Positions 20,365-33,400 of a stretch of DNA of 60,000 nt are shown in pieces. This stretch comes from Cryptomeria japonica. Its lineage: Eukaryota > Streptophyta > Pinopsida > Cupressales > Cupressaceae. Numbering within the stretch: the stretch's first letter is position 1; the number at the start of each line of letters is the position of its first letter. The position numbers and the translations under genes are program-made. Location of the stretch: NCBI RefSeq assembly GCF_030272615.1, contig NC_081406.1:245081218-245141217 (forward strand). The letters run 5' to 3'. The notes beneath the pieces are model-generated. The model saw only the letters and a program-made list of their open reading frames with translations, did not search any database and had not been told where the DNA came from.

Positions 20365-21135
20365 TAGTGCCAATTGATAGCACTTATGCACAGTGTTAGG
20401 ACATAACAAACTCAACTCCTCTTGAATATTCCATCTCAAGCCATTCAAGTATCTGGCTACCTTGATGCTCTCATCCTCTACCACCTTGGATCTCAGACAC
20501 AACTTCTGAAATTCCTCAGTGTAGCTGCTCACATCCAAGTCTCTTTGTATCAGGTTTTGTCTCCTTTTGTGCAATTGGATCTCATAATCTTCAAGGACAT
20601 AGGCTTCCCTCACCTTGGCTACCATTATGTTCCAGCTGGCTATTTGGTTCTTATCCTCTTTTTGCCTTTCTTCCTGGATAAATTTCCACCAAGTCAAGGT
20701 TGCTCCTCTCAACCTATACTTAGCTACCTTCACCTTTTGGGCTTCAGTAATTCCATCACACTCAAAGTGATTCTCCAATCCTTCAATCCATTCCATAACT
20801 ACTTCAGGCTCCATTTTCCCATAAAAAAGTGGCATTCCTTCTAGGGATTTTCCTCCCAAGGCTTTAATTGCTTTAAGGAAAGGTTCTTCAGGTAGGACAG
20901 GGTCTGGGGGAGGTATCCTATCCTCTTCCACTGATTCTTTACCCTTCCCTTCACTGACCTGGATTGTTACTTTCTCAGTTTTATCCTCAACTGCATCTAG
21001 TTCGCTCTCCAATTGTAGCAATCTTTCTTTCAGGAGTCTATTCTCTTCCTCCTGATCTTCTACCTTCTTGGCTAACTCTGCATTGGTCACCATTTTGAGA
21101 CTATTTTCTCCTACTGATTCAGTGCCTGACATCAA
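20365..21135 (-). pseudogene. gag: Gag N-terminal and capsid part (Gypsy-A, piece 1)
   Basis: 257 codons, starting MMSGTESVGE. Residues about 18-55 look like a coiled coil (KKVEDQEEENRLLKERLLQL). Residues about 85-255 form a Retrotrans_gag-type capsid domain, with MPLFYGKMEPEVVMEWIEGL, LRGATLTWWKF and SSYTEEFQKLCLRS. Copia-1 interrupts it at codon 257, and the frame resumes at 13650 with no shift. It has no internal stop, so the gag was still open when Copia-1 landed. The primer site lies 25 bp upstream of the start codon. Confidence 0.8.
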
Positions 21136-21160
21136 CTACTTTCTTCCCAAGTCTAACCTT

Positions 21161-21172
21161 CCTCTGATACCA
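21161..21172 (-). other. primer-binding site, initiator tRNA-Met type (Gypsy-A)
   Basis: TGGTATCAGAGG on the minus strand, one base after the LTR end; the last base departs from the usual TGGTATCAGAGC. Confidence 0.75.
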
Positions 21173-21173
21173 A

Positions 21174-22810
21174 TGTGATAGGGAGGCAACCTAGTTTGCC
21201 ATCAATTTGGTGTCTTTGATGGTTTGCTTCTATCTTTTTCTGGGTTCCAAGTCTACCCCTCTAGACTTCTAATGGCTTCCCTGCCATTTGTTTGCTTATC
21301 TCACCTTCCTCAAGCTCATAAAGTAAGCTTGTTCACTAAATCCTTGCACGGGTTTATGACACACACACATTTGCTCTCTTTTTGCAAAACCACCCATCTT
21401 GTTTGGTTTAGCAAACTTTTCCCTATAATTACACAATGTCTCATTTTTAGGCTTGTAGCCTTTTGAATCTTTTCCCAATTCTCAATAGTTTCCTTCCCCT
21501 GCAAATTATCTCCTTCAAATTACTGATACCTAGCCGGACTATTACCAAGCTCGCCTAGGCTTAGTATGCAAAAATGGCGATTGCCATTTACTGGTCTCTC
21601 TCGAATGAAAACCTACTATACATTTATGGCTCTTCTTGACAATCTCCAAAGATCTTGTGGATTTTCAAGTCAGAGCCATTTGATTATTACAAACAGGGAA
21701 CAAAAACTGAAGAGGAAAGCTTTATTTATAGATCCTGAATTTATTCATGGGTTCAAACCAACAACTCACAGAACATATAAATGAAACAATTAAATTAACA
21801 ACATACATGAAACGAACAAAAATGAAACTCCAATTGAAAACCAGAAAATGGACTTCTCTATTGCATTCCAGAAAAAAACAAAATGTGTTCTCCGAGGCAA
21901 TCAACAAACAACGATCAACGATTCACGATCAAAGATCCACGATTAACCATTAGCCTCTTACAGATGCTCGTTGGGTCTTTTTATACATACATCCTCTATT
22001 TCGAACTCATCCTAGTGAACGAGATAAATATCGTTACCAATAGTCTCCATTTGCAACTGCACCAACGGTTTGAAATTTAACCGTCTGATCTTCCTTGATC
22101 TCTTTTTGTGCTCCGCCATGTGGCACCCCCTGATTGGCTCCGGGGTCCCTGTCCTGCCACCTTAGCACTGCCTCACTAACCGCCTGGAATGAAGCTCTCT
22201 TGTTGAGCCCCACCTTGGTCACCAAGTCACGAAGGATAACCTTCATGCATCTCACCATAGTAGTATAGAGACAATCATCTGATCATCCCGAACTTGCTCA
22301 CTCGTTAACTCGCCTGAGCTGCTAACTTGTCGGGTCCCACCACTTGGTCGTCAAGTTGTAGGGAATAACTTTCATGCATCTCTCAATTACAGTATAGCGA
22401 CCGCCGTTGATCCACCTTCAACCTGCACGATCGTTAACTCGCCTCTTTTTTTGCACATTCTTTGTCACCAAGTAGTGAGGATTATCTGGCGATCATCTTC
22501 CCATCGTGGTATAACGACAACTGTAGGATCATCCGCGAACACCGTCTAAATATAGGTCAAGTTAATCATCGAGAAACTTGAAACTACTTCTTCCGATACC
22601 CGATAACAATACTTTGAGCATTGACGACTTATCGGGTCAATGGGGTAACTGTGAACCACTCCAAACTCTGGCAAACTCATTGGGGTAAGAATTGCTAATC
22701 GGGGGTAGGTCTTGCCAATAAGAGAAATTTTAAAAACTTCAATTAAACAACCATACAAATGGACTAGAGCCATTCCTTATGTATTTACATGACCACTGGA
22801 AGGTCTCACA
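21174..22810 (-). repeat. 5' LTR of Gypsy-A (right end tentative)
   Basis: The plus-strand left end TGTGATAGGG is fixed by the primer site. The right end is proposed at CTCACA (22810) because it completes TGTGA...TCACA. No second LTR is in the window to confirm it. No coding sequence is supported inside. Confidence 0.5.
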
Positions 22811-22847
22811 AGCCAAAATTGGTTAAGGGCATTTCAACCCTTAGGTG

Positions 22848-23860
22848 CTCCTGCACCATGAGGACATGAACTTGAGGATGAAGAATGGTGTTGCATGGAG
22901 GAACAATGCAGATCTGAAAGGAAAAGGGAAAATCATGGAAGATTGCTTCACCGAAAGCAAGAATATGAGAAGGCATCCTGGAAGGCCTTCAACCAGTAGA
23001 AGACAAGGAGATGTTGTTGCCCACACATCAACACAAGTGTGGAAGAAGAAGGGATCTGATGGAAGACCTGCAAATAATGAACATCCCAGGGTTCATCCTC
23101 GGAGAAGAAGATATGGAGATGTCAAACCAATAAGATCACCTCATGTTTGGCAAAATAAATTTGTAAGTAATAAGCCTCCTTTCTCCGGCAATTGTTTTGC
23201 ATGTAAAGATTATGACCATAGGGCAGAAGAATGTAAAATGTGGTTTAGGAATAGACATAGTGTTCTTCCTAGGTATAATAAATCAAATGGCTATGGATTT
23301 CATGCATATAAGTAGACTGTTTCACAGAGTAGAAACATGCATGTTCCCTTTCCCAGTTATGCTAGCATGAATCCATGCACTACTCCTAAAAATGTAAACA
23401 TCGTGTGTTATAACTGCAATGGATTAGGTCATAGAAGTTATGAATGCAAGAAGAAGAATATGCATTCCTATGGCAACCGGTGGATCAATCTGCTCAGTGT
23501 GAGAGTAGTTACAGGGGATATGAGCAGCATAGACCTACTTGGAACGAGAGGAGAAGTGCTCTTGCAAAATCAAGGGATTCAAGGAAACTGGTAACCAACC
23601 ACGATAGCATGATCAGAAAAGGAAGAGAAAACTGGTATGTTAGAAGGTTCCCAAATCATGATATTGGCATGGACGTTGTATGCTACTATAGCACTGTCTG
23701 CAGAGAGAGGACCAATGAGGTGAAGAAGGTTAACACTGCTCCCAAGACTGTAGATGTGAAAAGGAAAGAAATCAAGCAGACATGGAGGAAGAAGCCGGAA
23801 ATTAAGAGCATGGACCAGCATTGTGCATTCAATGCACAAGTGATATCTCTTATGGCTTAA
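22848..23860 (+). pseudogene. Gag C-terminal region with two CCHC knuckles (Copia-D)
   Basis: A basic, Arg/Lys-rich segment is followed by CFACKDYDHRAEEC near 23197 and CYNCNGLGHRSYEC near 23409, both exact C-X2-C-X4-H-X4-C knuckles. A TAG at 23313-23315 separates them within one frame. A frameshift near 23440-23580 moves the open frame to one that ends at 23860 and holds a Lys-rich stretch (KTVDVKRKEIKQTWRKKPE). Two knuckles in tandem are unusual for a plant Copia gag, which normally has one. There is no clear ATG start, and the N-terminal capsid part is missing. Confidence 0.6.
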
Positions 23861-24896
23861 AGGAGATACATGTGTAAGGGAGAGCTAAATGTTGATCAGA
23901 CCATTCACCCCTTAGTTGAAAGTGGACAAGGAGATGAACAAGTTGCTGCCGATAAGAGGAATAAAATGAGATGGCAGTGCATGTGTAGTTATCGCCATGA
24001 CTACACATGTAAGATGGTTTACTGCTACAAGTAAAATGAATGGTAGCAAAAGTAATTAGGACCGGGAGATAGAGGTTAAGAGGAAAGTGTCACAGTAGAG
24101 ATAAGATACCGGTATAGGACATAGGTATGTGCAACACGTTACCGACATGAATGTTGATCAGTGTTGTAGGTTATGTAAGTCAATGATGTTGAGGGATCAT
24201 TGGAGTAACTTCGGTAGCCTGGATGGATGAGGTTATGTCTTAGGTGTTATCGGAAAGGACCTGAATGACATGTATTGGTCAGGTAGCTGATCTTATGAGC
24301 ATACATATTTATGGGTCAACCGGTTGGATATGTGACCTGCAATTGGCATTGTGGTCATGATGGTAGATGTTACAGGTATTGATGTGGGTCTCGGTTTAGG
24401 ACCTGACTGAATTGATGAAGTTCATAGGTCTATGTTTCAGGGGGAGTTCAGGGCCATACTTCTGATTAATATCAGATATACTGAACACAGAAGCAGATCA
24501 AGCAGATGCTTGATAATACTGGAAAATAAATTGCTCATCTGAATATGGGTCATCAATTGAAAGAAAGAGAAGTCTGGCAAACCGGTAGGACCACATGCAC
24601 AAGAGAAGAAATTCATTCCTCAACTGGTTCTGAGCAAAAGAAGGAGAGAGACCAATGTATGTTGTTAAGGGTTGTTTGGTACCTGACCTTTCCATCTCAA
24701 GTGTTGATGATTGAGATGATGTTGTGCATAATCTTCATAGGGGAGATGCACCTGGTAAAAAGGGGGAGAAATATTTCTATCAGTACCCGATAGATACAAG
24801 GAGGAATGTTATCCTGACAATGCCCTTTGCCATTGTTGTCAAATGGGGAGAAAGATACTGTAGTATCATAGATACTACATGTGTTGACATCAATGC
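23861..24896 (+). other. noncoding interior of Copia-D with repeated polypurine runs
   Basis: No pol domains. PPT-like GGGGGAG runs occur near 24437, 24757-24770 and 24840, before the true tract. ACCGGT motifs are frequent. Confidence 0.55.
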
Positions 24897-24909
24897 AAAA
24901 GGGGGATAT
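24897..24909 (+). other. polypurine tract of Copia-D
   Basis: AAAAGGGGGATAT directly before the LTR start TGTTGGC. Confidence 0.8.
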
Positions 24910-27435
24910 TGTTGGCATTGTGTTGTCATTGATGTCAACCGGTATAGGATGTTACCGGTATCACTGACATTGATGTCAACTAGTGAACAAGAGGTTGTTG
25001 GCATTAGAGTTTGATGTCAACCAAAATAGAAGATGGACTAGTATGGGAGAAGAGTTAATGTGTTGTTATTAGTGACAACCAGGTGACCATCTTCATGTAG
25101 AAGGTAGAACCGGTGTGTACTGGTATGCTAGAGGTGCAGTAAAGTGACCACTCTGTAAAAGGGTTGTTTATATGGTGTTGCATACAACCAGAATGAAGAG
25201 ATTACATGATGGGCATTGATTGTGCTAAAGTGGTGGAATGCTATTTGGTTCACATCAACATCGAAGGAGAAGTATAAGCAGGCCACCGGATTGCTAGTGT
25301 AAGGTTAACTAGCCGGAATCCCATCGGTTGAAGAAGCTATCACAGGCTAGGTGATAGGTTGACAAAGTATATTGCCTCTGTGTGCAGGATGACATATGGA
25401 AAACCACCAGGATATATGTCATGTTGAAGATGTATTCTCCCCTTAGTAATGTCACACTTGTACCGCCAAAATGATTCCTTGAGATAGATAGATGATTGAA
25501 TGCAGAGACCAGATGTACAAGTGGAAGATAAGGAAGCCCCTAGAGCATGAGATCATAAATACACATCGGATAAGCAAGTGAAAACAAGGTGTGCTACTGG
25601 GACAGTGAAGGAAGAATGAGGAGTTGGGATGGTGTGTTTTTCATCTTGACAAACTAGTTGAGAGGAGAACCGGTTTGATGAAGAAGGATGCTAATGAGTC
25701 TGTAGGAATATACATGGTGATATCGGGATGTTGAAGGAAGGTTGATGCAGAACGGATGGAGTGTGATGACTTGGTGTCATCAATGTGTCTCAGCAGCAAG
25801 AAGGAAAGTATGTTGTCCACTGACAGACACATCTACCTGAATCTGTATTGGTTATAGCTGACATTTATGTCAACCAGTGAAACATCAGAGAAGAGACAAG
25901 GAAGATAAGGTTCTCACCTAATAAAGAGGAGTGCAGCAAAATGAAGGATAAGGATAGTTGTTAGAGATGCTATGGTGTCGGTAAGTGAACATATTCACAA
26001 AGGTGTTTCACCAACAAAGCAGTGAAGTACGGACATAAGGGTTACACCGTCAAGATAGAAAAGGAGATGGCAGGAAGGATAACCGGCAAGGTGATTTGTG
26101 TCGGTAGGTTCAATGGACCGGTATGTGTGTACCGGTCATGTGGGTGGTCGTTGACTAAGCTGAACTAACAGAGCATCATGCCAAGGTGGATACCGACAGT
26201 AATGCCACGTGGAAGTAAAGTGGAAAACTTTCACAGGTCGGTGTAGAGTGACAATGAAGTAGTTGGCAATTGGTCCAACATTTATGGTGACTGTGGAGTT
26301 TGAGGGATGTTTGCAGAGGGGTTGCGGCTCGAGGCAAGACAAAATCAGACCATATTCATGGCATGCACTTATTGATGTTGTTTGTCTGGATGAAGATCAA
26401 AGTTGTTGAAGCAATCCATCAAACCATCAATGGTGGTTGACCAAGGGGTGTGCTAACAGATTGATTGCAGGTTGCTGAAATAGGAAGGCGTGTTATGGAT
26501 GGCGCGAAAATGGCAGATATGTGCAGGCAATCATCTCTGAGTTGTGAGACGATCCGATTTGATTGGATTCGGTGTGCCTCATGATCTGTGGAGAAAACCC
26601 TAACCGCTTATGATTTGAATCGGCTTTTGGCAGGAAGATTGGGATATAAATATGCAAGCTAAAGAGATTGTTAAGTGATGCTGAATAGAAGAAGATAGAG
26701 TTGTTGCATGTGAGAGTAGATCAGTCAAGTGCTCATCTAGGAGATAAAGAAGAGACTAGGTGTGAGGGAGAATGAGTTTGAAGTGTTCAACTGGTAGAAG
26801 CGCAGAACCGGTAGTGTCCATACTGACATAGAAGAAGAAAAGGTAACTACGTACAGAGAAGGCAGGCATAGAACCGGTTGAGTGTAGTATTGGTGGAGAG
26901 CAGCAGAGCAGCTGAAAGAAGAGAACCGATAGAGTAAGGTATATGAAATGGTTACAAGATTCACTTGTAACAGAATAAGTACTTTTGTATTTGATGCTTT
27001 CAGTGTGATCATTGAGTTGTAGCACAGTGCAAGGGTTGTAGCCCATAAATTAGTTAGGGGTTGGTGCTCCTTGGGTTGGTGCCCTAAATCAGGGGTTGGT
27101 GCTCCTTGGGTTGGTTCCCTAAATCAAGGGTTGTAGCTCCTTGGGTTGGTGGCCTAAACATTACATAACAAAGATTCATTGTGAGGCTGGATTGGAGCAG
27201 TAGACTCCAACAGCATTGCTCATCGAGGTTTTTCCCATCTTGGGTTTTCCTCGTACATACTGGTGTTATGTGATGTCCCTTTGTGTGTGTTTGCATTTGT
27301 AGTAATCTCTCCTCTAACTGGTAAGTCTGCATTGAGTTAGAATCTGTTAACCGGTATGCTCACCTAGAATAGTTATAGGGAAAATTTTGAGAACCACTGA
27401 TTCACCCCCCTCTCAGTGGTGCATTGTGTCTAACA
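24910..27435 (+). repeat. 3' LTR of Copia-D (2.5 kb)
   Basis: 2526 bp, TGTTGGCATTGTG to GTGTCTAACA. It has GGTTTTTCCC...GGGTTTTCCTCGTA near 27230 and TTCACCCCCCTCTCAGTGG near 27405, as in the other Copia LTRs. It is more than twice their length and may contain undetected insertions. No second copy is present for comparison. Confidence 0.7.
27056..27159 (+). repeat. 35-bp tandem triplicate in the Copia-D LTR
   Basis: Three units of AGGGGTTGGTGCTCCTTGGG type with a period near 35 bp, and a decayed partial unit near 27030. Confidence 0.85.
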
Positions 27436-30400
27436 ATACATCTAGAAACCAATGCCATAGATAGGGAGAGATACAACTAAGGTCGGTTCTACCTTTATCA
27501 TTCAATCTTCAGTGTTGACAAAGTGTTGTTGCAAGCTTTGGATAAACCCAAATCAATACAATGCAAAAAAAAAACATTATACCCCAAAAATTGAGCCATG
27601 AAAACAATGGTTTCCTCTAAGAAAACTCTATTTTAGTGGCTTTGCACTATTCTCTCCTCTTCAAACTATTATTTTTTGTTCTCTATCATATCTCTATTCA
27701 AAATGAATGTTTTTCAGGCAGCAAACACCTAGCCAATCGACCTATGGTTCGTTAGAGGGGCACACATCACACCTATAACCCTAGTCTCATCTTTCCTCAA
27801 ATGCCCATGTGACACATGTGCATGAAAGTCTAATCTAGTCTAATGAGGAGGCATAAGAAAATATCGTTGTGATAGGCACAACACATCAGCAATAACTAAC
27901 TACTAGCTCGAGTGAAAGTGCCAAAAAAATTCACAGAAATCACACGAGAGAGGACCTTACATTGACAAAGGAAAGTATAAAAATCATTGATAAGAGACAA
28001 ATGCCATATTTTTTTAAAAATATTCTCACTAAGTTACAACCCTCTTGTAAATTTGATCGACCATTTATGACTTCATAATGTGTAGGTGAAAAAACTACCT
28101 ATAGCTATCTAGCCACCTAAAACGCACATCATACGAGAGTTTTCCAAAAAAATACGCACATCATACAAGAGAGTTTTCCAAAAAATAATTAAGTGCCTCC
28201 TTTATATAATGTACGTTTTTCTGATGTCATGTTAAATGCATAAACAATCCATTTATAGCCTCAGAGCCACAAAACATTTGAATTATGATGACAATTCTAG
28301 AGGAAGATTTATTGAAATTTAATATTAATCTTGATTTGATGTTATTCTTACTTACCTGACATGGACAAAAATACATGTGAAGAGAAGTTGTTGGGCATTG
28401 AATATTAAGGAAGGTGTTAACACCAAATTCAATACGTTGAAGATGTTATTGTGATAATGATGGACATTACAGCCACTATACCACAGCGTGTAATCTGGCT
28501 GATAATTTACAACTATTTGATTGAATAAAATGCCTCGATAAAGTATACGTTAACCTAGATTGGAAAGAGATTGATAATTATATGAATATTTTATGTTTTA
28601 AATGATACCAAATCTGTATTGATATTGATTCGATAGAATAAAATAACTCAATCAATTATTGTAATCTTTCATGACTTTTTCCAATTTTTAATAAATCCAC
28701 ATTAATGTGGATTTAATTGTGTAGTTTGGAAAGAGACAGATAATTATTATAATATTTTAAATAGAGTGAAATCTAAATTAAGAAAGGAAAGTTGAAGGAT
28801 TGAAATATTGAAACTCTAGTTTTCATTTTTATGTTTATTTTTGTTTTTTGTTTTGTTTTTCTTTTACGGATTCTTGCCTACCATCCATAGAGGTTGGTAC
28901 CATTATAGATGTCTATCAGCATAATAATATTTAAATTAAATAAGAATGATAGGTGTATTTAGCTTTTACATTAATTTTAGAGTATAGAAGGTGAAGATAA
29001 GTGGAATAATTCACTAGTGTTTAGAAAATATTGTTTTATATAATGTGTATTTTTTAAAAAAATAGGATATTCAAGATTTCACGTGGATTACTTTCAAGTC
29101 TTATAGATGGATTCTATGTAATGTGGATCTATACTCTAATACATAGCTCTACTTTAGTAAACGTTAGGCTTCTATAACCTAATTCATTGGAAAATTTAAT
29201 ATCTGATTATGAATAAGAACAATAATAATTAAAAATATCTTTTGGAAAGTTACCAAATTGCTAAGGTCAAGCTTTCCTACATCAACCCTCTTAATGAACT
29301 AATTTTACAATCTTGAGTGAATATTTAAAGAAAACACACACAAGTATGTAAATCGCCCATATGTAAATGCTAATTTCTTTTAATAATCCAAATTGAAATT
29401 TTCATAGAATGATTACTCTTTCTAATTCTCATGATGTCTAGATTGTTGTCCTATATGAAGTAATTGCACTAATGAATGTATTTAAATATTGGCATAATAA
29501 TAAGTTACACAAATGTCTACCAAGTTGGATTCCAATGGCTAGTTAAAAAGGTAGGAAATTGAAAATTCGAATTCTAAAAATTTGAATTTGGGGGTTCAAT
29601 CTTGAACCCTTAGATATTGAACCTTGACATTGCCAAATTTACTCTCAATAGGGAAATGCAAATCTTCATACCAGGAACATGCACATCAAAATGTGAGTTG
29701 ATAATGAGGCAATTATGTTGAAATAGGTTAAAATGGAGCTAGGATATAAGCTAAAATGCATGAAAATATGTGTAAGCAAGAGTAAATGAGAATGGATAAG
29801 GACTGAAGAATGAGCCAAACTTAGCATAAAAATGCACTGCTTGTCAATATAGAATTGTCTCGTGTTGTCATGTCAAAATGAGACCAAAACTAAATGGGGT
29901 TTGAATTCTAGATGTTTAAAGACATGCTTCATTTTGAGAAGAGAAACTGACATAATAAACACAACTTATTCATTTTTATTTTTCTTTACATTAAAGAAAC
30001 CCTATGAATGCTAAGAAGAGTTTTCCATCCTTATTGAGCATTCTAAGTAGCCCAAGATAATTGGAGATATTTGCATTAATTATCCAAACACCTTGAATGA
30101 ATTGAAGGTCTAATTATCACGAACCATGCCTCTAAATTACTCCAATGGATAGATATTAAGTCAAGTGCAATTGGACAACAAGGACAAACAATAATGGCTA
30201 AAGATAGGATGGCCACACCCCCAATCTCATCATTACTTTTTTTTTTTTTCCTTTGTGTGTTTTTGTAGGTCAAGGGTTTTGATGCACTAAAGAGAAGGCA
30301 CTTTTCTTAGTCTAGTCGTTTGTTGAACGCACCATCTTTTTTATCTATTTTCTCATTACTAACTAATGACCTTTATAATGTGATTTATTTAATATAAGTT

Positions 30401-33400
30401 ATTTATGACCTATAGGATTACGTATAATTCCAAAGCCAGGAAAGAAGTGTAAAGGCCCGGGCTTTACCAAGCCCCAAGAAGTAAAGTCATTGGCCCTAAT
30501 GGATGGATGCTTTGTTTAGCAAATTTTAATAAAATTGTTCCTTTCTCCTTTTGTAAGGGTGTCATAACATCTATAATATTTTTTTATTTAATTTCAATCA
30601 TATTACAATCATGTTTATAATTTTCATCACAACAACAATGATAATTATTTCATATATACAAATCTTCATGTTCACATAATCATAGAAAAAAATAGAATAA
30701 AGGAATTTAGTTGTAGCTTGAATATTTATTAACAACCTTTCAAGGAGGAAGAAACTCTTGCCACCCGATCACATGGGTCATCAATTCATGGAGGCTCTCA
30801 CCAACCCCCAACCAAGAGATCAAAACCAAAACCCATGTACATATTCCCATGAATTACAAAACTACTTAACAAAACATCAATCAACTAACAAATGTATCAA
30901 TATGAATCCAAGAAGAGATGACCTAAGGTACATATCAATTTTTTGCATGAACATGCAAACTTATCAATCAGAAAAATGACAAAGAAAGTGCAATTACGCA
31001 TACCCCAAATTCGACAAATAAAAAATGCTTACTCCTAAATGATTATTCTCTTCATTCAAAAAAAAAAGCTTCCATTGTAGAAAGCCTTACCTCTTAGCTA
31101 GCTTTCATGTCCAAGAGAATATCCTCCTTTCCTTTTTCTTCTTCCCTCCTCCAAAGCTAATTTTCCCCCTTCAAAAATGAAAAAGGTTCCTTAAAAAAAC
31201 CCTCCTCAAAACCTAACTTTCTCCCTTCAAAAATGAAAAGGAGTCTCTAAAAATACCCCCCTCGAGCCACTTGCCTAAGGGGGTTTTTTCCTATGAAGAA
31301 AACTTAAAAAATAAAATTTTATCATCTATTAAAATGTTATTTTAAGGGAAATTTCAAATTTCAACAAGGACGCACACAACCTAAGAATAACGGAGTCAAA
31401 TAAGATTTAAACCACATAAATAATATTTTATTTAGGTATTTAATACAACTAGGATGATGGTATGATCAAAGAAAAAAATCACATTCTCACTTCTTCACAA
31501 GGTGAATGAAAAAAATGTATAATTAAGGTTTTTGGTCAGGTTTTTTCATTAGTCCGTTATTATCCCTTTGACCAAATCATAGTAATGTCAATTTCAACAA
31601 CCATACACAAACTCCATCTCATCACAACAATCAAAGCCACAATCAACTTTACAACATGGTTAACATGATTAATTTTGATAATGGCATCATCTACTATCTA
31701 GTTTGCTAGAATGTGTTATGTCTAATGAGACACTATCCAACTATAAACATTAATAATTCCACTTACCAGGCACCTCTCATATAATATGGTTGGTGTTTAC
31801 ACTACTCATGATAAATTCAAAACTAACATAATACAACCTATTAAAAGTGGAACTCTAATAATTTCCTAAGCATTATAGTAATTGTTGTCTCCTCTTGTAA
31901 TAAATCATTACTTAACTAATCTTTCCCATAATGCCAAAATTTGTTAGTTCAACATCATTAGAACATCCTTCCTCAAAGAAAAATAGCCACATAGACATGG
32001 CCCATTTTCAATAATCTTAACAATATCAAATTTTACTAAGTATCCAAGATCATCTTACCTTTGTGGGAAAAGTTTAAGTCACCTTGCCCATATTGATACC
32101 ATAGTCATTGATAACCAATGGGATTTAATTTTCTAAGTCATTTAAATACCTATTATAATCTAATACAAAATAATGGATATAATTTTTACATATACAAGAT
32201 AAAGAAAGACCATCAATTTCTCACAGCAGTTGAAACTAGAACCATCACTAAGTACATAAAACACATTTTAAGTAGAAAATTAGTTAGGCCTAATAGTATG
32301 TTTCACCATTACATTTTCCCCCCACTTTGAGGAATGTGAATCTAGTGTTGGACATCTATTTCAAATTTTATGAGCATTCTTAACCAACATTCATGAAAAG
32401 TAAATATTTAGAAATAAAAGGATGTAGCACCTATGTAAAGTAGTGGACCAATCCTGAATTTTGGTGTTCCTCTCCTTGACATGAGAACTCCATAGGAACC
32501 CACAAGATAAAGAAAAGATGTCCAGTGATTAACTTATATTATACAAATGAAATAAGCACAAATAACAATTTTGTTGTAACTATCTAGAAAAAAATGAGAA
32601 AGTAGAAAGGGAGAAAGATTTAGAATTAAACCTATAGAAAGTGATTTGAAAATACTCAACCCAATGTGATTGTGCAAAGTGGTTCCCCTTAGAAGTGGTA
32701 AATGCAATCTACTTATTGACAATCATGTGGTCCATCCATGGCTTAATGTGTAATATAATATTTTTTGTGTGTAGGCATGTAAATACAATATAGATCCATT
32801 TGGACCTATGTCTATGAGTCTTTGTGTAGGTACATATGATTGTCTAAAATGTCAACATAAGAGAAATAGTGATGGTATATGTTATTTTCAATTGGTTGTA
32901 ACAATCAAATACAAGGAATTGGAGGCAAGGAAAATGATACATGAATTTAAGTTAACAGTAATCAAGTAACATGTAATCATGTGAGCACATATAGCATAAT
33001 GTAGTAAAATTCATAAGTAGCAATGTATGATAATCAAATGATTAGTGCCAAAAAACAAACATGTAAGCCTAAATTAATCATGTATCAAATGTGGGATAAT
33101 TTAATGATAAACATATAGGATCAAAAAACAAAAAATAGTAAAATATCAAATGAATAGCATGCAAGGTACATAAGACAAGGTTCTCTCTAAAATAAGAAAA
33201 AATGATAACAATATATCATGGGAAACATATGAAATAAATGTTGGGAATGTGTTGTATACCTTGTGTATAGAAATATTTTATATTCAATAATGGTATGGTC
33301 TATGTCTATGTCAAGTTCCATACATTGGAAATGGGTAATATTCTATGAGGGATTGTAAATATACATTATAGGTGTGTTGACCAAAAAACCTTGACCTAAG

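Larger units (their letters stand above)
13651..20369 (+). mobile_element. Copia-1: complete Ty1/Copia element with TSD TAGTG
   Basis: Element 13656-20364, flanked by TAGTG at 13651-13655 and 20365-20369. It has two LTRs, a tRNA-Met primer site, one long gag-pol frame and a polypurine tract. It is inserted in the antisense direction into the Gypsy-A gag. The LTRs differ by roughly 6-8% in the first 350 bp by eye, so it is clearly older than Element 1. The coding frame is disabled by one frameshift and four stops. Confidence 0.95.
11968..22810 (-). mobile_element. Gypsy-A: chromovirus-like Ty3/Gypsy, outermost level of the nest
   Basis: Minus strand order: LTR (22810-21174), tRNA-Met primer site (21172-21161), gag start (21135), then gag and the protease start in three pieces separated by Copia-1 and a solo LTR. 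Gypsy-B cuts it at 11967. Methionine priming, a CCHC-like knuckle and a D-S-G protease directly after gag fit chromoviruses (inference). The right LTR end is tentative. Confidence 0.75.
22811..27435 (+). mobile_element. Copia-D: truncated Copia element without recognisable pol
   Basis: Plus strand: a gag piece with two zinc knuckles, about 1 kb of noncoding DNA, a polypurine tract and a 2.5 kb LTR. The 5' LTR and primer site are missing; Gypsy-A appears to be inserted at the left side. No protease, integrase or reverse transcriptase motif was found. Confidence 0.65.

Noticed and set aside
22753-27440. ATACA at 22753-22757 and 27436-27440 as target duplication of Copia-D
   Set aside because: The left copy is not next to a TG LTR start and lies within the proposed Gypsy-A LTR; a 5-bp match is expected by chance.
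30415-30520. GGCCCGGGCTTTACC stretch as an RNA gene or regulatory site
   Set aside because: Short GC-rich palindromic text in AT-rich DNA; no cloverleaf or box motif could be built around it.
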